This document shows positions 35,565-45,995 of a stretch of 64,000 bases of DNA, one piece after another; positions within the stretch are counted from its first letter, which is position 1; every line of letters begins with the position of its first letter. The DNA lies in assembly GCF_000516985.1 (NCBI RefSeq), contig NW_006917091.1, positions 678,285 to 742,284 on the forward strand. Direction: 5' to 3'. The stretch comes from Pestalotiopsis fici W106-1. Its lineage: Eukaryota > Ascomycota > Sordariomycetes > Amphisphaeriales > Sporocadaceae. Position numbers and translations under genes: made by a program. The notes beneath the pieces are model-generated. The model worked only from the letters and a program-made list of their open reading frames with translations, did not search any database and was not told the DNA's origin.

Positions 35565-38121
35565 GGCTGGCTTGCAGCAAGTAAACTCGGCCCTGCTCTA
35601 AGAAAGAAAAAGCTACTTTTGTTGCCTGCTTGCCTGCCTGCTTGCCGAGGCCGGGTTCGTCTATCGCGCGTCCCAGCTGGATCTGTTGTGCGACTGCTTC
35701 CTGCGGGCGACCCCCCAGTCCCCAATTAAGAAACTCGGGTTCCTGTTTGGGATCAGAAGCGGCGCATCGGTTGTGTACTGCAACGTTTCCGATTGCCCGC
35801 TATCGTATGCAAGACAGCCAAGACACTTTTGACAGAATATACGGGAATAGTTGGAGCCGTCCCGCGCGCGGGAAGCGAATAGGTGTGTGTACGTGCGTGC
35901 GTAGGTGGTGTCGAGTGTCTGTCTGATCGCTGAGCGATTGGTGCGATTTCACCCAAGAGTATTCAAGGAAAGCAACCAAATGGCAGCTGCTGATTGTATG
36001 GTCGGTAGCCCACGCCCGGTCTTGCCCAAATGTATTACGCACTCTTTTTCTCTTTTAAGGTTGCGGCAGGCGCATGCAGTTGGCTGCGCAAACGCCCCAG
36101 GATGTGGAAGCAAGAAAAAAAGGTACGAAGGATAGAGCGAGTGAGAGCTTAGATCAAGGTAGCGCACCAGGGGTCGTTGAAAACAAAACGAGGATATCGT
36201 GCTGCGCGGAAGAGCACAGCATAATGCGATACAGAAAAAGCTCGTGTCGAGTAGATGTCGTCTGAAGTTTTGACAGTCTGGAATCTCTAGCCTGGTAGCA
36301 GCAAAAAAGAAAAGAAGAGGCAAGAAAGGATGGCAGTGTCTGTAATCTAGTAATCTGCCAGCACTGTGTGTACACGTACAGAATAATGTACCAGTGACTG
36401 GCTGCTCTCATGGATTGCCGCAACACTACAGCAGCTACCGGTCGATATGTGAGCAGAAGCCAGCCAACGAGCAAGCCAAAAACCTTCGTCCCCAGCTCAT
36501 TGCAGTTCTCTCGAGGATAATAGGGAAATTCGCCCGGGGGGAAGAACGAGAGTCACGACATGATCCATGATTGGCGAAAGCGCAGTGAGAATCAATTGAT
36601 CGACCCCCGCAGCCATGTCCAAATCCAATTATTACCTACCTTAGCACTGCGATCCCCTGAACCTTGCACGACCTGGACTGGTTCCTGGGCCTGCGGGGCC
36701 TCCTACTACGTACTACTGTGTACAGGGTGCTGATGAGGTGGGACAGGGTGTGCGCTGGGTGGACGAAAGGGTGGGCTCCATTCAACTTGCTGGAGTCAAT
36801 TGGTCTTCTCTCAGTTCTGCTTCGGTGCTGCGATCTTTGCCTGGCAAAGCCTGGATTATCTTCTTGGTGTCTCGTTTTAGCTTCGCCTGAGAGGCAAGGC
36901 CTGGTACTACGCACTTGGCTTCCACTCCCGGCAGTTCTTAGCTGCCACAGCGGTGCGCCGCTCGACTGAAAAGGACCATTCATGAAGCATGATTCAGTCC
37001 TCCCGAGCTGCAGACTCACAGTTAGACGAGACTTGAACGGCTAGGGAAGAACATCTCGCACCGTCTAGTCGTCAAGGAACGGGAATGACTTGCCGGCTTA
37101 TTACCACGACATCATACATGTTAATGTGGAAAGTCATGCGCAAGATCAACACTTATAGCCCTATAGCATACATCTTTTGATATGCTTACAAGATGGTGGG
37201 ATGGCATACTGTGTAGTACAGGTACAAGGACGACAGGAGGACACATGAAAAAAGCGCCTCTTTCCAAGGCCCAGCCCAGCCGTTTGAAGAAACGAAGGAG
37301 AAGAAAAGGAAAAATGAAAATGGAGCTCTTGACAGAATCGGGTTGGTACCGTTCAAGACCATCAGCATCCTCCGAGATGAGCTACAACGTGAGCGTCCGA
37401 ATGATCTGCACTTTAACACTCCCAAAAATTTCGCTCATCAATGTCATTCTACAGGACCCCATCAGGGGAGGTTTAGTTGGATTATCGTCTCCCTCTAATA
37501 AGGTAGCTCCCTTGCAGGCAAAAGGGTGTAGTGCTAGCAGCAAAGTGCTAGGCTCTAGCCGGGGGGCGGCCCTGCTGGATCCCTCTCCCTCCCTTGCCCC
37601 CCCAGTGCAAACCACATGTGCAGTGGCCGGGGCCGTCTTATTAGCAAGCTGCCAAGCAACAGGGATGCTCGTCCAAACTTTTCTCGAAAGTCTTGAACTT
37701 CGTCCCGGCGGGTCAGAGATCCAGATTACCGACTGATGAGAGTTGTTTGCTGCTCGTCTTTGCACCCCATGTAAACGGTAAATTGTCTTTATTTACAATT
37801 GAGTTTCGCAAATGTAGGTAGGTAGTATCGTCGAGTTATATATCCTGGAAAACCTTGAATGATTCCTTTACTTTGGAATCTGCAAGCCAGAAAACCTTCT
37901 GTACATTTGGTAAACGCTCGGGCCTGTAACCGACAGACAAGAGGCCTTGATGCATGGGGACTTCTGCAGCTCGAAATTGATACGGTCGGGAATGCGACGA
38001 TTGCTAAATTGTACCCCCAGTCTCCCTCTCCATTTCTGCGATATGGGGCAGATTGCGACTAAAATGCCACGAGTAGAAGAATACGTAGATAATATCCGGC
38101 ATTTTTAATAGACCTTCACTA
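35565..38121. other. Gene-free region left of the MITE
   Basis: 2.56 kb. The first few hundred bases are upstream of the disordered-protein gene and contain simple GCCT/TGCC runs (about 35628-35645) and a GTGTGTACGTGCGTGCG run (about 35882). Frames up to 184 codons occur (37182-37736 plus) but lack motifs, paired exons and family character. Confidence 0.4.
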
Positions 38122-38129
38122 GAGAATAC
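38122..38129. repeat. Target site duplication, left copy (GAGAATAC)
   Basis: GAGAATAC directly abuts the left terminal inverted repeat. An identical copy abuts the right one at 38510-38517. Confidence 0.8.
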
Positions 38130-38173
38130 CAGCCCACATCCGTACCCTCCCCCTTACGCATCCGTACCCTCCC
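38130..38173 (+). repeat. Left terminal inverted repeat of the MITE
   Basis: Begins CAGCCCACATCC. Perfectly matches the right repeat for 38 bases and at 43 of 44 in all. Contains two copies of CATCCGTACCCTCCC separated by CCTTACG. Confidence 0.85.
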
Positions 38174-38345
38174 TGGTCGGTTTTTACATACAAAAAACGG
38201 CCGTGCACTGCACCAGCCGCAGCCCCGCCACACTGTACTAGAGCGAAAGCCACGCAAAAAGATACATGTCCTCAAAACACCATTAATCCAAGATTTCTCA
38301 ACCAAGAAAAATAGGAAAAATGCGCAGATGCATTAGGATTAGTTA

Positions 38346-38380
38346 TTAGGGCTTAGTTATTAGTATTAGGGTTTTTAGGG
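38346..38380 (+). repeat. Telomere-like TTAGGG motifs inside the MITE
   Basis: TTAGGG occurs at 38346-38351, 38366-38371 and 38375-38380 within a degenerate TTAG-rich stretch (about 38332-38384). It is too short and irregular to be a fused telomere. Confidence 0.6.
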
Positions 38381-38465
38381 TTAGCCGGGAGTTCGAGGGG
38401 CGGTGTGAGCCCTTCGCTATCTGGTATATGGTAATCTGCTTATGTGCGTGTGTACTTGTAGAAGG

Positions 38466-38509
38466 GGGAGTGTACGGATGCGTAAGGGGGAGGGTACGGA
38501 TGTGGGCTG
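38466..38509 (-). repeat. Right terminal inverted repeat of the MITE
   Basis: Ends in GGATGTGGGCTG. Reverse complement of the left repeat with one mismatch over 44 bases. Confidence 0.85.
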
Positions 38510-38517
38510 GAGAATAC
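38510..38517. repeat. Target site duplication, right copy (GAGAATAC)
   Basis: Identical to the left copy at 38122-38129. Confidence 0.8.
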
Positions 38518-39200
38518 AGGGACCAGCCTTATGTATAGTGGTATCATCTCACTTGCATAATCGCTTCTGGATACGATATCTGTGTGTCATATTGAGCAAT
38601 TAAATTCCATCAAAGCGAAAATCGCTATATCAAGTTTCACTCCACCACTGTGGGTAAGATCAGATCCCTGCCCACAAACTGCCAAGTGAGCCAAAAATTT
38701 TGAGCCGCTGCCCTGTTTGCAACTTCAATCTTTCATCACCACAGCACTCGCCGCGCGGAGCCAAGATGACACGCCCGCAAGCGCCGGTCAATGTGAGATG
38801 TCGGTTATCGTGAGGGACCTTGATCGCGGTATGATCCGTTGCATCGTAACAGCCTTGAGGTCCAAAGCACGTCGACGCACGTTGAGCACGGAACAAAGTT
38901 GTTCTCGTTGCATCTGATATTAGTACGTTGCCGACAGCCTTGAATGACAAGTCGCAATGGCTTAGCAGTTCGATTACAGGTGAGTCGATTTTCTTGATTC
39001 GTTTCCCTGGTTTGCTTCTATATGATGTTTAACTTCAAGAATTCTGCAATTCTGAAAAGACCCTTCGGGGTCGAAACGGTGGATAACCTCTTGACCTGAT
39101 TTATGAGCAATTTCATTCATTTATTCTACTATTCATGTACGATAAGGAATCCAACTGCTGACAGACCATGACCAGTGCAACTTTCCTGAACCCCATCCTC
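38518..39200. other. Gene-free region right of the MITE
   Basis: About 680 bases up to the stop codon of the aldo/keto reductase. No coding signal seen. Confidence 0.4.
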
Positions 39201-40302
39201 TTAGCCGTCCATAGGAATAAAATCAGGGTAGCGTGCTCCCACAATATCAATCTTCTTCAAAATAGCGTCCAGCTCCGAGTATTCCTCATCCGTGATCTCA
39301 ACCAGCGTAGAGTTCTCATGCACCCTAGAAGCCTTGGTGGCTCCAGGAATGGGGATGGCCACGACGCCAGCTTTCGCGCCGGCCGCCCGGATCCAGTTGA
39401 TGGAAAGCTGCGCGGGGGTGACGCTCTTTTTGGCGGCAATGGTCTCAATGTGCTTGACGAGCTCGAGGTTGAGGGGAAACACATCAGGCTGGTACCGAGG
39501 ATAGATGCGCAGGTTCTCAGGAATCTCCTCGACCGTCTTGATCTGTCCACTCAGGATGCCGCGACCTAGGGGTGAGTAGGCGACAATGGGAATGTCGAGC
39601 TCCTTGGCAGCTGCCACGAGACCGTTTTGCAGGGGGTCTGTAGAGAATCTAGAGCATAATGTTAAAAACGAAATCATTTTGTCGTTCTTTCAAATTTGTC
39701 TACTCACAGTGAAAATTCAATCTCGACCGCAGCCAGTTTGGTGATCTTGGCTGCCTCGCGCAACGTCGAGGCCTTGACCTCGGAAATGCCAATGCCGCCA
39801 ATCTTTCCAGTCTGGACGTACTCCTTGTTCATGACGTCAAACGTGACCTCGAGCGGCGTCTTGTGGTCGCGGCGGGCACACTCGAAAATGTCAATCTTCT
39901 TGCGGCCCTTGAGCAGCGTGATGCAGTTGTCAATAGAGCGCCGGATCCCCTCGGGCGACCCGTCCGGGCCGCCTCCGTGGCTGCCCGCTGCTCCCTTGAC
40001 CGAGAGCACGACTCGGTCGGCATCCTCGGGATACTTTGCAAAGTAGCGCTCCAGCAGATGCATCGAGTTGTACTCGGCTGTGCCGTAGAATTCGCCTGCA
40101 TTCCAAAAATTGAGGCCATCTTCTAGAGCAGCGCGCATAGTCTCGATAGCCTCATCCGTTGGGGTTGGCTCTGCGCGCCATGTGAAGCCTATGTGGTTCA
40201 AGCCGCTCAGTAAGTCACTTTTATGTGAAAGTTAAAGTTGAAATACTTACCCATAAGGCCATAGCCGATAGGGCCAATTTCTTTTCCAACAAGTTGAGGC
40301 AT
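39201..40302 (-). CDS. Aldo/keto reductase, pyridoxal reductase (Plr1)-like
   Basis: NADPH-dependent TIM-barrel reductase. Exons complement(40251..40302), complement(39708..40188), complement(39201..39648) give 326 aa. The 52-base first exon (MPQLVGKEIGPIGYGLMG) joins FTWRAEPTPTDEA across a phase-1 intron. The catalytic segment reads FWNAGEFYG: the Tyr is present, but the usual catalytic Asp position holds Asn. This variant occurs in the pyridoxal reductase branch as I recall it. Other family marks are SVKGA, KIGGIGISEV (residues near the beta-6/7 turn), IVAYSPLGRGILSG and GATKASRVHENS, which bind NADPH. The likely role is reducing pyridoxal to pyridoxine in the cytosol, or acting on related aldehydes. 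Activity is inferred from the family only. Confidence 0.88.
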
Positions 40303-41717
40303 ATCGTCACGTTTGTTGATAATTTTCAGGCGGGGAAATGGTGTTGCGAATGAAGTGTTTGTGAGGGGCAGATGTCGTGATGTCAGTTTGATAGCAATAA
40401 CCGGGGTTAATAAAGCTCAGTAGTGAATTTGAGTTCTATCTTGTTCTGTTGTTATCGGAGCACCTCCAACTAGGCCTGGACAATGCCCTCATATATAGCT
40501 CTAGATCTATACGTAGTCCCACGCCTCCATTTTCAAATATCGACCACGGCCCATCGACGGAGATAATCCCAGATATCCACTATCAATGCCATTAAGTCAC
40601 GATTATCTTCGTGATGTTCATATTGCGCAGTCCACGAAGCAGGACTCATGTCGTCAAATTGCCAAGATAACCTCTGAACTGCGACGGACCTTAAGCCCGG
40701 CATTGACGTCTGCGGAGCTCATCGACCAATCTCAGCTTGCGTTAAGGTATACGCTACCCGTAGCCAGTATTTTCTCACTGTCGGCTTTAGAATCTTCAAG
40801 TTTGCAAATCCGATCCCTGTCAGATCAGTGTTATACTGATCCTTCACATTATTTCCATTTTTGCTTCACTGCTTCTAACCTCTATCCAGAAACACAACAT
40901 GATGTATTCCACTTTCTGTAAATGTCCTTATTAAAACAATTCTAATTTTTTTCCCCTTAAACATATGAAATCCCGACAATTGCAAAAGAAATTCGATATT
41001 TACGCATGGTGCCTCTGGTGCGCTAAGCCACGGGAACCGTTTGACCCTCGGGAGCGCCCAAAATCTGCGGACTTTAGGCGGCCGATAAAATGGCGTGGAC
41101 AACACCCGCCCGGCTTAGTCAACCACAAGCCCAAAAGACATGACGGAGTTGTTATTGATCTATACTCCGTGTCCGACTTGATTGACTTATTTCATGTTTG
41201 GTCATGTTTTCTTTCCTATTTCCGAGAAAGCATTATATCCTTTCCCTATGTAAGGAATTCAGGAGTCCCGATTTGAAAGAATTGCCCGCAAGACTGATGC
41301 GGTTAGCAACATATTTACAACGTCATCTACGCGCTGCTGTGTCACGCAAGTAACCTGTTCATGGATGATTTTTTGATCCTTGAGCATCAACTCTAAGAAT
41401 ATTACACTGGTGCATTGAGATCTTTGTTTTAATGGGCCCTGAAGAGTAATGTTCAACCAATATTTTTCCTGCTGGCTGGAATCAATCATATATGTTGAAG
41501 ATTCTATGCATCTACAAGGATGAATGCATCTAGGCGACAGTCCCGCTTCCTGCTAGCCAGTAAGAAGTCTGATTGATATGCTCCACCATCATGATCTCAA
41601 CCCTGCAACTTTGATACCTGGTACGAATCCATTTATTTCCTGGATACCAGTATCACTAAAACACCTTTCTGGTGAGGCTGCATTGCCAACCGCGAGACGA
41701 TAGCATGGAGTCGCACG
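40303..41717. promoter_or_regulatory. Divergent intergenic region, aldo/keto reductase / Dus4
   Basis: 1.4 kb between divergent starts, AT-rich. Frames of 76-111 codons exist (40586-40921 plus, 40965-41276 plus) but lack family marks. Taken as promoter sequence. Confidence 0.4.
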
Positions 41718-43073
41718 ATGGGGGCTCGGATGCCCTCCACGCAACGGTCCAGTAGGTGAGCCTGGCTGGTTTTCATCGATCAATAATCCTCTCACAAAAT
41801 ACTTGCTCAAGCTTTGTACATTTTGTAATGTAGCAATATCTACTTTGACTAACACAGAATGCACTCTGCAGTCCACTCAAGATATTCGATCTTGCAAAAT
41901 CCCAAGGACGCTATCTATACGCCTGTGCACCTATGGTGCGGTATAGCAAGGTTCGACTCAAATTCATCTATCCTCCTCTCATTGTCCATCTATCACCGCA
42001 GAGGACTAACAATTACATTATAGCTTGCCTTTCGCCAAACAGTCCAGCACTATGGCACCGACTTGTGCTGGTCGCCCATGATTCTGGCCAAGGAGTTCAA
42101 CCGGAACCAATTTGCACGGGACAGCGACCTGACCGTGTCCACGAGGGGGCCGCAACCACACACAATTGTGCAGTTCGGATCCAACTCGCCGCTGGAGCTC
42201 TCGCGGGCCGCGAGTCTGGCGGTCCCGTTTGCCGGCGGCGTGGACCTCAACTGCGGATGCCCGCAGTCGTGGGCGTGCGCCGAGACGCTGGGCGCGGCGC
42301 TCATGGAACGCCGCGAGCTGGTCCGCGACATGGTGGTCGAGACGCGGGCGCGGCTGCGGCGCGACGGCTGGGCCGTGGACCGCGACGCCTCGGTCGACGA
42401 CCCGCGGGGCCGCAGCGTCAGCGTCAAGATTCGTGTGCACAAGGACCTCCGCCGCACCATGGATTTCATCACCACGGTGCTGGGTGACACTAGCAGCGGC
42501 GGCGGCAATAACCGCAATATTGACTGGCTGACCATTCACCCGCGCACGCGGAGCACACCGTCGAGGACACCAATCAGCGTTGAGGCTCTCGAGATCTTGA
42601 CGGAAAAGTATGGTCGTGATGTACCCATTCTGGTCAGCGGCGACGTCTTTACCCTCAGCACCCTTCCCTACACATCCCATCTCGTCGATCCGGCCCCGAC
42701 TTTTACCTCGACGGCGCACGTCTCCGAGGCTGGCGAGATGCACAAACAAGACCAACAGCAGACGAGAACAAAGCCAAACTTGCCCAACTTACGCGGCCTC
42801 ATGTCGGCGCGCGCCTTGCTGGCGAACCCGGCCCTTTTCGCAGGATATGAGACGTGCCCCTGGGAGGCCGTCGATGTGTTTCTGGAAAAGGTGGCCAAGG
42901 CACCACTGCCGCTCAAGCTGGCTGTCCACCACCTAGGCGAAATGACAGGGCCCGGATATGGACCCGATAAAAAGGCACTGCTAGGCAAGAAGGAAAGAAT
43001 AAAGCTGGTGGAATGCTCCAACTGGATCGATGTTTTAGATACACTCGAGGAGTTGCGACGGAGCAAAGGATGA
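41718..43073 (+). CDS. DUS4: tRNA-dihydrouridine synthase, Dus4 type
   Basis: FMN-dependent enzyme that reduces uridine to dihydrouridine in the tRNA D-loop; yeast Dus4 acts at U20a/U20b. Exons 41718..41755, 41872..41950, 42024..43073; 388 aa. The 38-base first exon (MGARMPSTQRSSS) joins PLKIFDLAKSQGR at ctctgcag. A competing acceptor 10 bases upstream (aacacag) breaks the frame. Family marks: YACAPMVRYSKLAFRQTV across intron 2, the FMN site GVDLNCGCPQSWACAE with the catalytic Cys in its NCGCPQ core, SVKIRVH, LTIHPRTR, ILVSGDVF and GLMSARALLANP. Intron 2 starts with a weak donor (gttcga). GC content of exon 3 is much higher than the flanks, as in other genes here. A long antisense frame in exon 3 is a shadow. 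Confidence 0.93.
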
Positions 43074-43942
43074 TTGTAACCCAAGGAAGGAGGAAAAAGA
43101 AAGAAATACAAAATGGACATGAAGCAAGACCAGGTTCAGTTGCGTAGTGCCATCAACAAAGAAGAACCTAGATGGTCCATTAAATGAAGGTATAACGAGC
43201 AGCTGCAGAAGCTTTCGACAAGATGGAACCTTGCCGCCTATAGCTTTTAAATCATTTTTTTACAAAGAGTATTATTGACATACAAACAGGGTGATCTATC
43301 TCGTAAGGATTCTTTCGTATGCATCAAACCACCTCGATGCTTGAAAACCTAACCTGGAATTGCGCGACTGCAAATGATCTCCTTCCAATTGGTATCTTGC
43401 GCTGAACCCCGTGTACCGAACGAGAACTAGCCTGTACTGTGAAAATGCTAGATTGGAAAGACCCCTAGAACTCCAATCCGTGCCATGATGCCATTGAGGC
43501 ACTCTTGGACCGAAGCTTCTTGCCTCAACGCCGGTGAATCATTTCCAACTCCCCTAGGTGAATACATGAATGCTGATCAAGTGGTACGAGCCCTTGCTCG
43601 CCCAGTCATCAACAATTATTTCGTCTGGCCTTTCTTTGGCATATATTGCCATGAAGCACCATAATTTCCCGACAGTAACTTTGGAGCGTTTGTCGTTGTC
43701 TGATTATTTACACACACCGGTATGTGTACTGATGCTGATGTGTTATGAGATATGCTTTATCTTTGGGAATCCTATTTCGATCGAATTTCGTATGGTAGTC
43801 ATATGAATCTCGACTCTGGCGAAACACCCAATAACCCGAGAGACCTTGCCACATCCTCAAGCAAGAACGGTGAATCCTCATCTGAGCTGGCTCGAGACAT
43901 GGCTTTGCTCGAGGACGATGATGATGGTTTCTCCTCCGAGCT
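43074..43942. other. Convergent intergenic region, Dus4 / cyclin
   Basis: 870 bases between convergent stop codons, holding 3' UTRs. Nothing else seen. Confidence 0.4.
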
Positions 43943-45368
43943 CTACTCTTCAACTTCACCCTCATCGTCACTGCTCATGCGCTGTCGCTTCTGTTCCTGT
44001 GACTCGGACAGTTGCGAATCAACCTCACGGCGTTTCCTGGGACTTCCTGGATCATTGCCATTTGGAGGATGCACAGCTGGGATGTTTGCGGCTTCTTTCA
44101 AAGCTGCATCAGAGTCGCCAGGGGCTTGAGAAGCCTCCTCAACGGCGGCAGAGACAGCGTCACGACTTTCGCTACCGTTGGGTCGGACTTTTGGACTTTG
44201 CGTGTCGCGATCTGTAAGTGGCGTAGGATTGGTGCTCGAGCCCTCACCTGCCTTACGAGAGTGCTCCAGCTTGAACTCGGGGCTGCCTTGGTATGGGTTT
44301 TCCTTGTCGGGCTTCTTCAGAGGATTTTCCACGTAGAACGCGCGGAGGACTTCAACGGCTTGGCAAATCTTTTCCTCATTGGCATTCAAATGAGTCCACC
44401 AGGTCTTGCCGTTGATGTCATCAATTTGCTCCTTGGCATAAATGCTGCTAAAGTATATGCTAGCAATAGCAATGCTGCGAGCGTCCATAAGAAGTGGGAG
44501 GAGGGTGAGGCAAGAGTCGTTCAAGAAGGCCCAAGCAGCATGCCTCAGGCTCTTGTTGTGAATACAGCCAATGGCTTCCAGGGCCTTGTAAAGCTGAGAG
44601 TAGGGAGCATCCACCATCAGGTCAAAGGTCAGCTTCTCGAGCATTATTTCCTCGTTGTGCAGGATGCTATCCCGCCAACGCCAGTACTCTTTTGATTGCT
44701 CGTCAATAATCAACTTGGCGTTCTTTTGGGCGACCCGGGCGACGGCGATGATGATATCTTTCGTTTTGCGGCAGTTCTCCTCGGTCTTGTTTGCTAGAAA
44801 CAGGGCAGTTGCCGCAATGTTCTGGGAGCAGTCATTTCGTTAGTTGTATGTGAGATGAGGATAGCAACGCATAGCAACTCACATAGTGATGGATGCCGCC
44901 CCTCTCCTCGGCCATGCTCATACGCATGTAAAATCGATGAAAGTATACGCCTGCGACATATAATGTAGTCTGAGGAAGTTGGAGAAGAGTGCCTGCTTGG
45001 TAGATAAAGTTGACACCCTTGGCTCGTCGAAGTCTCTCCTCGGCCGGTTGCATGCCCTCTAGGATGCTCGGAGCGCTCAGGACCTCATCCTCGGTGAAGA
45101 ACCACTGTTTCTCAGCCATCTTGGCCGGATCCAACGTGGTGCGCGGTGTTGACTGGCCGCCAGTACGCTGCGACGAGCTTTGGCGCGGCGAGGAAGTCCG
45201 AGTAGAGTATGGTACTTGGGTGGGAGGCGATGGAGCAGCCGGTGGTACGTCGCGTCGCTTTGCGGGTGACTTGGACGGGCGGCTGGAATGGGAGCTGGTG
45301 TTCACAGGTCTCGCCGGCGGCTGGTAGGACTCACGTCCCGGCGGTCGGTAGCGATCAATACTAGCCAT
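43943..45368 (-). CDS. Cyclin K/T-type transcription cyclin (Pch1/Ctk2-like)
   Basis: Exons complement(44883..45368) and complement(43943..44821), 454 aa. A Pro/Ser/Arg-rich N-terminus of about 85 residues precedes the cyclin boxes: KQWFFTEDEVLSAPSI (start of the first box), GTLLQLPQTTLYVAGVYFHRFYMR, then EERGGIHHY joined to NIAATALFLANKTEENCRK across the intron. The first cyclin fold ends in ILHNEEIMLEKLTFDL, and a second fold follows. The acidic, Lys/Arg-containing tail (KRREVDSQLSESQEQKRQR) looks like a nuclear signal. Such cyclins bind Cdk9- or Ctk1-type kinases that phosphorylate the RNA polymerase II C-terminal domain. Whether this is the P-TEFb or CTDK-type cyclin cannot be decided from sequence reading. 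The start is the first ATG (MASIDRY); an upstream TTG also extends the frame. Confidence 0.88.
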
Positions 45369-45995
45369 GGTCTTGCGGGCGCCGGGTGTTTCTGAACTGG
45401 TCGTCGACGACTCAGGAGCGACCAAATACGTTGAGCGTGTGAGGGCGGTTGGCGGCTCGTGTCTCAGCTCGCGCGAGCTTGAGCGTCATTGGTGTGCTGG
45501 AGTATTCCGTATTGGTGCACAAGGCCAAGTGCAAGGGCAAAGGATATGTAGATGCCAGACTGAGCGAGGGGCTGTCTGGGTTAAAAACACCAAAAATCGA
45601 ACCAATCTTTTTATCCTAGGGCCATCCTCTGCGTTGACGACGTCGTGCTGTCAATGGACCCTTCATCCCAGTGGGTCTTTCTTCGCCTCTCATTCTTTCC
45701 CATCGGGTCGGCGCCAGTCCAGTGTGGCGGCAGGCGGGCAGCAACCAACCGCGATTGATGGGGTCCGTGCTCGCTTATCGGACTGAAAGTGGGGCACTCA
45801 GAACTGGCACTATGTATTGTACCTACCTAAGGTTAGGCACTATGCAGCTAACCTAGGAGATTGAATCCTCTGAAGACTGCATAGGTAACATATCAGCACC
45901 TAGGCAGCCAGGCCATGCATGTATGCTGCTCATAGTCTTTTTGGAGTTTTTATTACGATCTTGGGTATCTAAACTTTTCTCCTCGGACAGAGTAA
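45369..45995. other. Intergenic, cyclin promoter / Prp4 3' flank
   Basis: 627 bases between two minus-strand genes, holding the cyclin promoter and 5' UTR. Several short CCTA/CTAGG-type motifs (ACCTAAGG, AACCTAGG, CACCTAGG) lie around 45823-45905. Nothing else seen. Confidence 0.4.

Larger units (their letters stand above)
38130..38509. mobile_element. MITE-like non-autonomous DNA transposon, hAT-type signature
   Basis: A 380-bp element bounded by long inverted repeats. The first 38 bases (CAGCCCACATCCGTACCCTC...) equal the reverse complement of the last 38; over 44 bases there is one mismatch. Perfect 8-bp duplications (GAGAATAC) flank it, the length expected for hAT transposons, whose ends often begin CAG. 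Each terminus carries the subrepeat CATCCGTACCCTCCC twice (one copy altered on the right), a possible transposase-binding array. The interior has no coding frame, so the element would need a transposase in trans. The perfect duplication and near-identical ends suggest a fairly recent insertion. The superfamily call rests on duplication length and the CAG end only. Confidence 0.8.

Noticed and set aside
37182..37736. 184-codon frame in the gene-free interval
   Set aside because: Low-complexity composition, no motifs, no paired exon. Kept only as a point to check by RNA.
38332..38384. Interstitial telomere from a chromosome fusion
   Set aside because: Only three TTAGGG units, degenerate, and fully inside a transposon with its own target duplication.
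42018..42755. 245-codon minus-strand open frame
   Set aside because: Antisense to Dus4 exon 3, with no motifs of its own.
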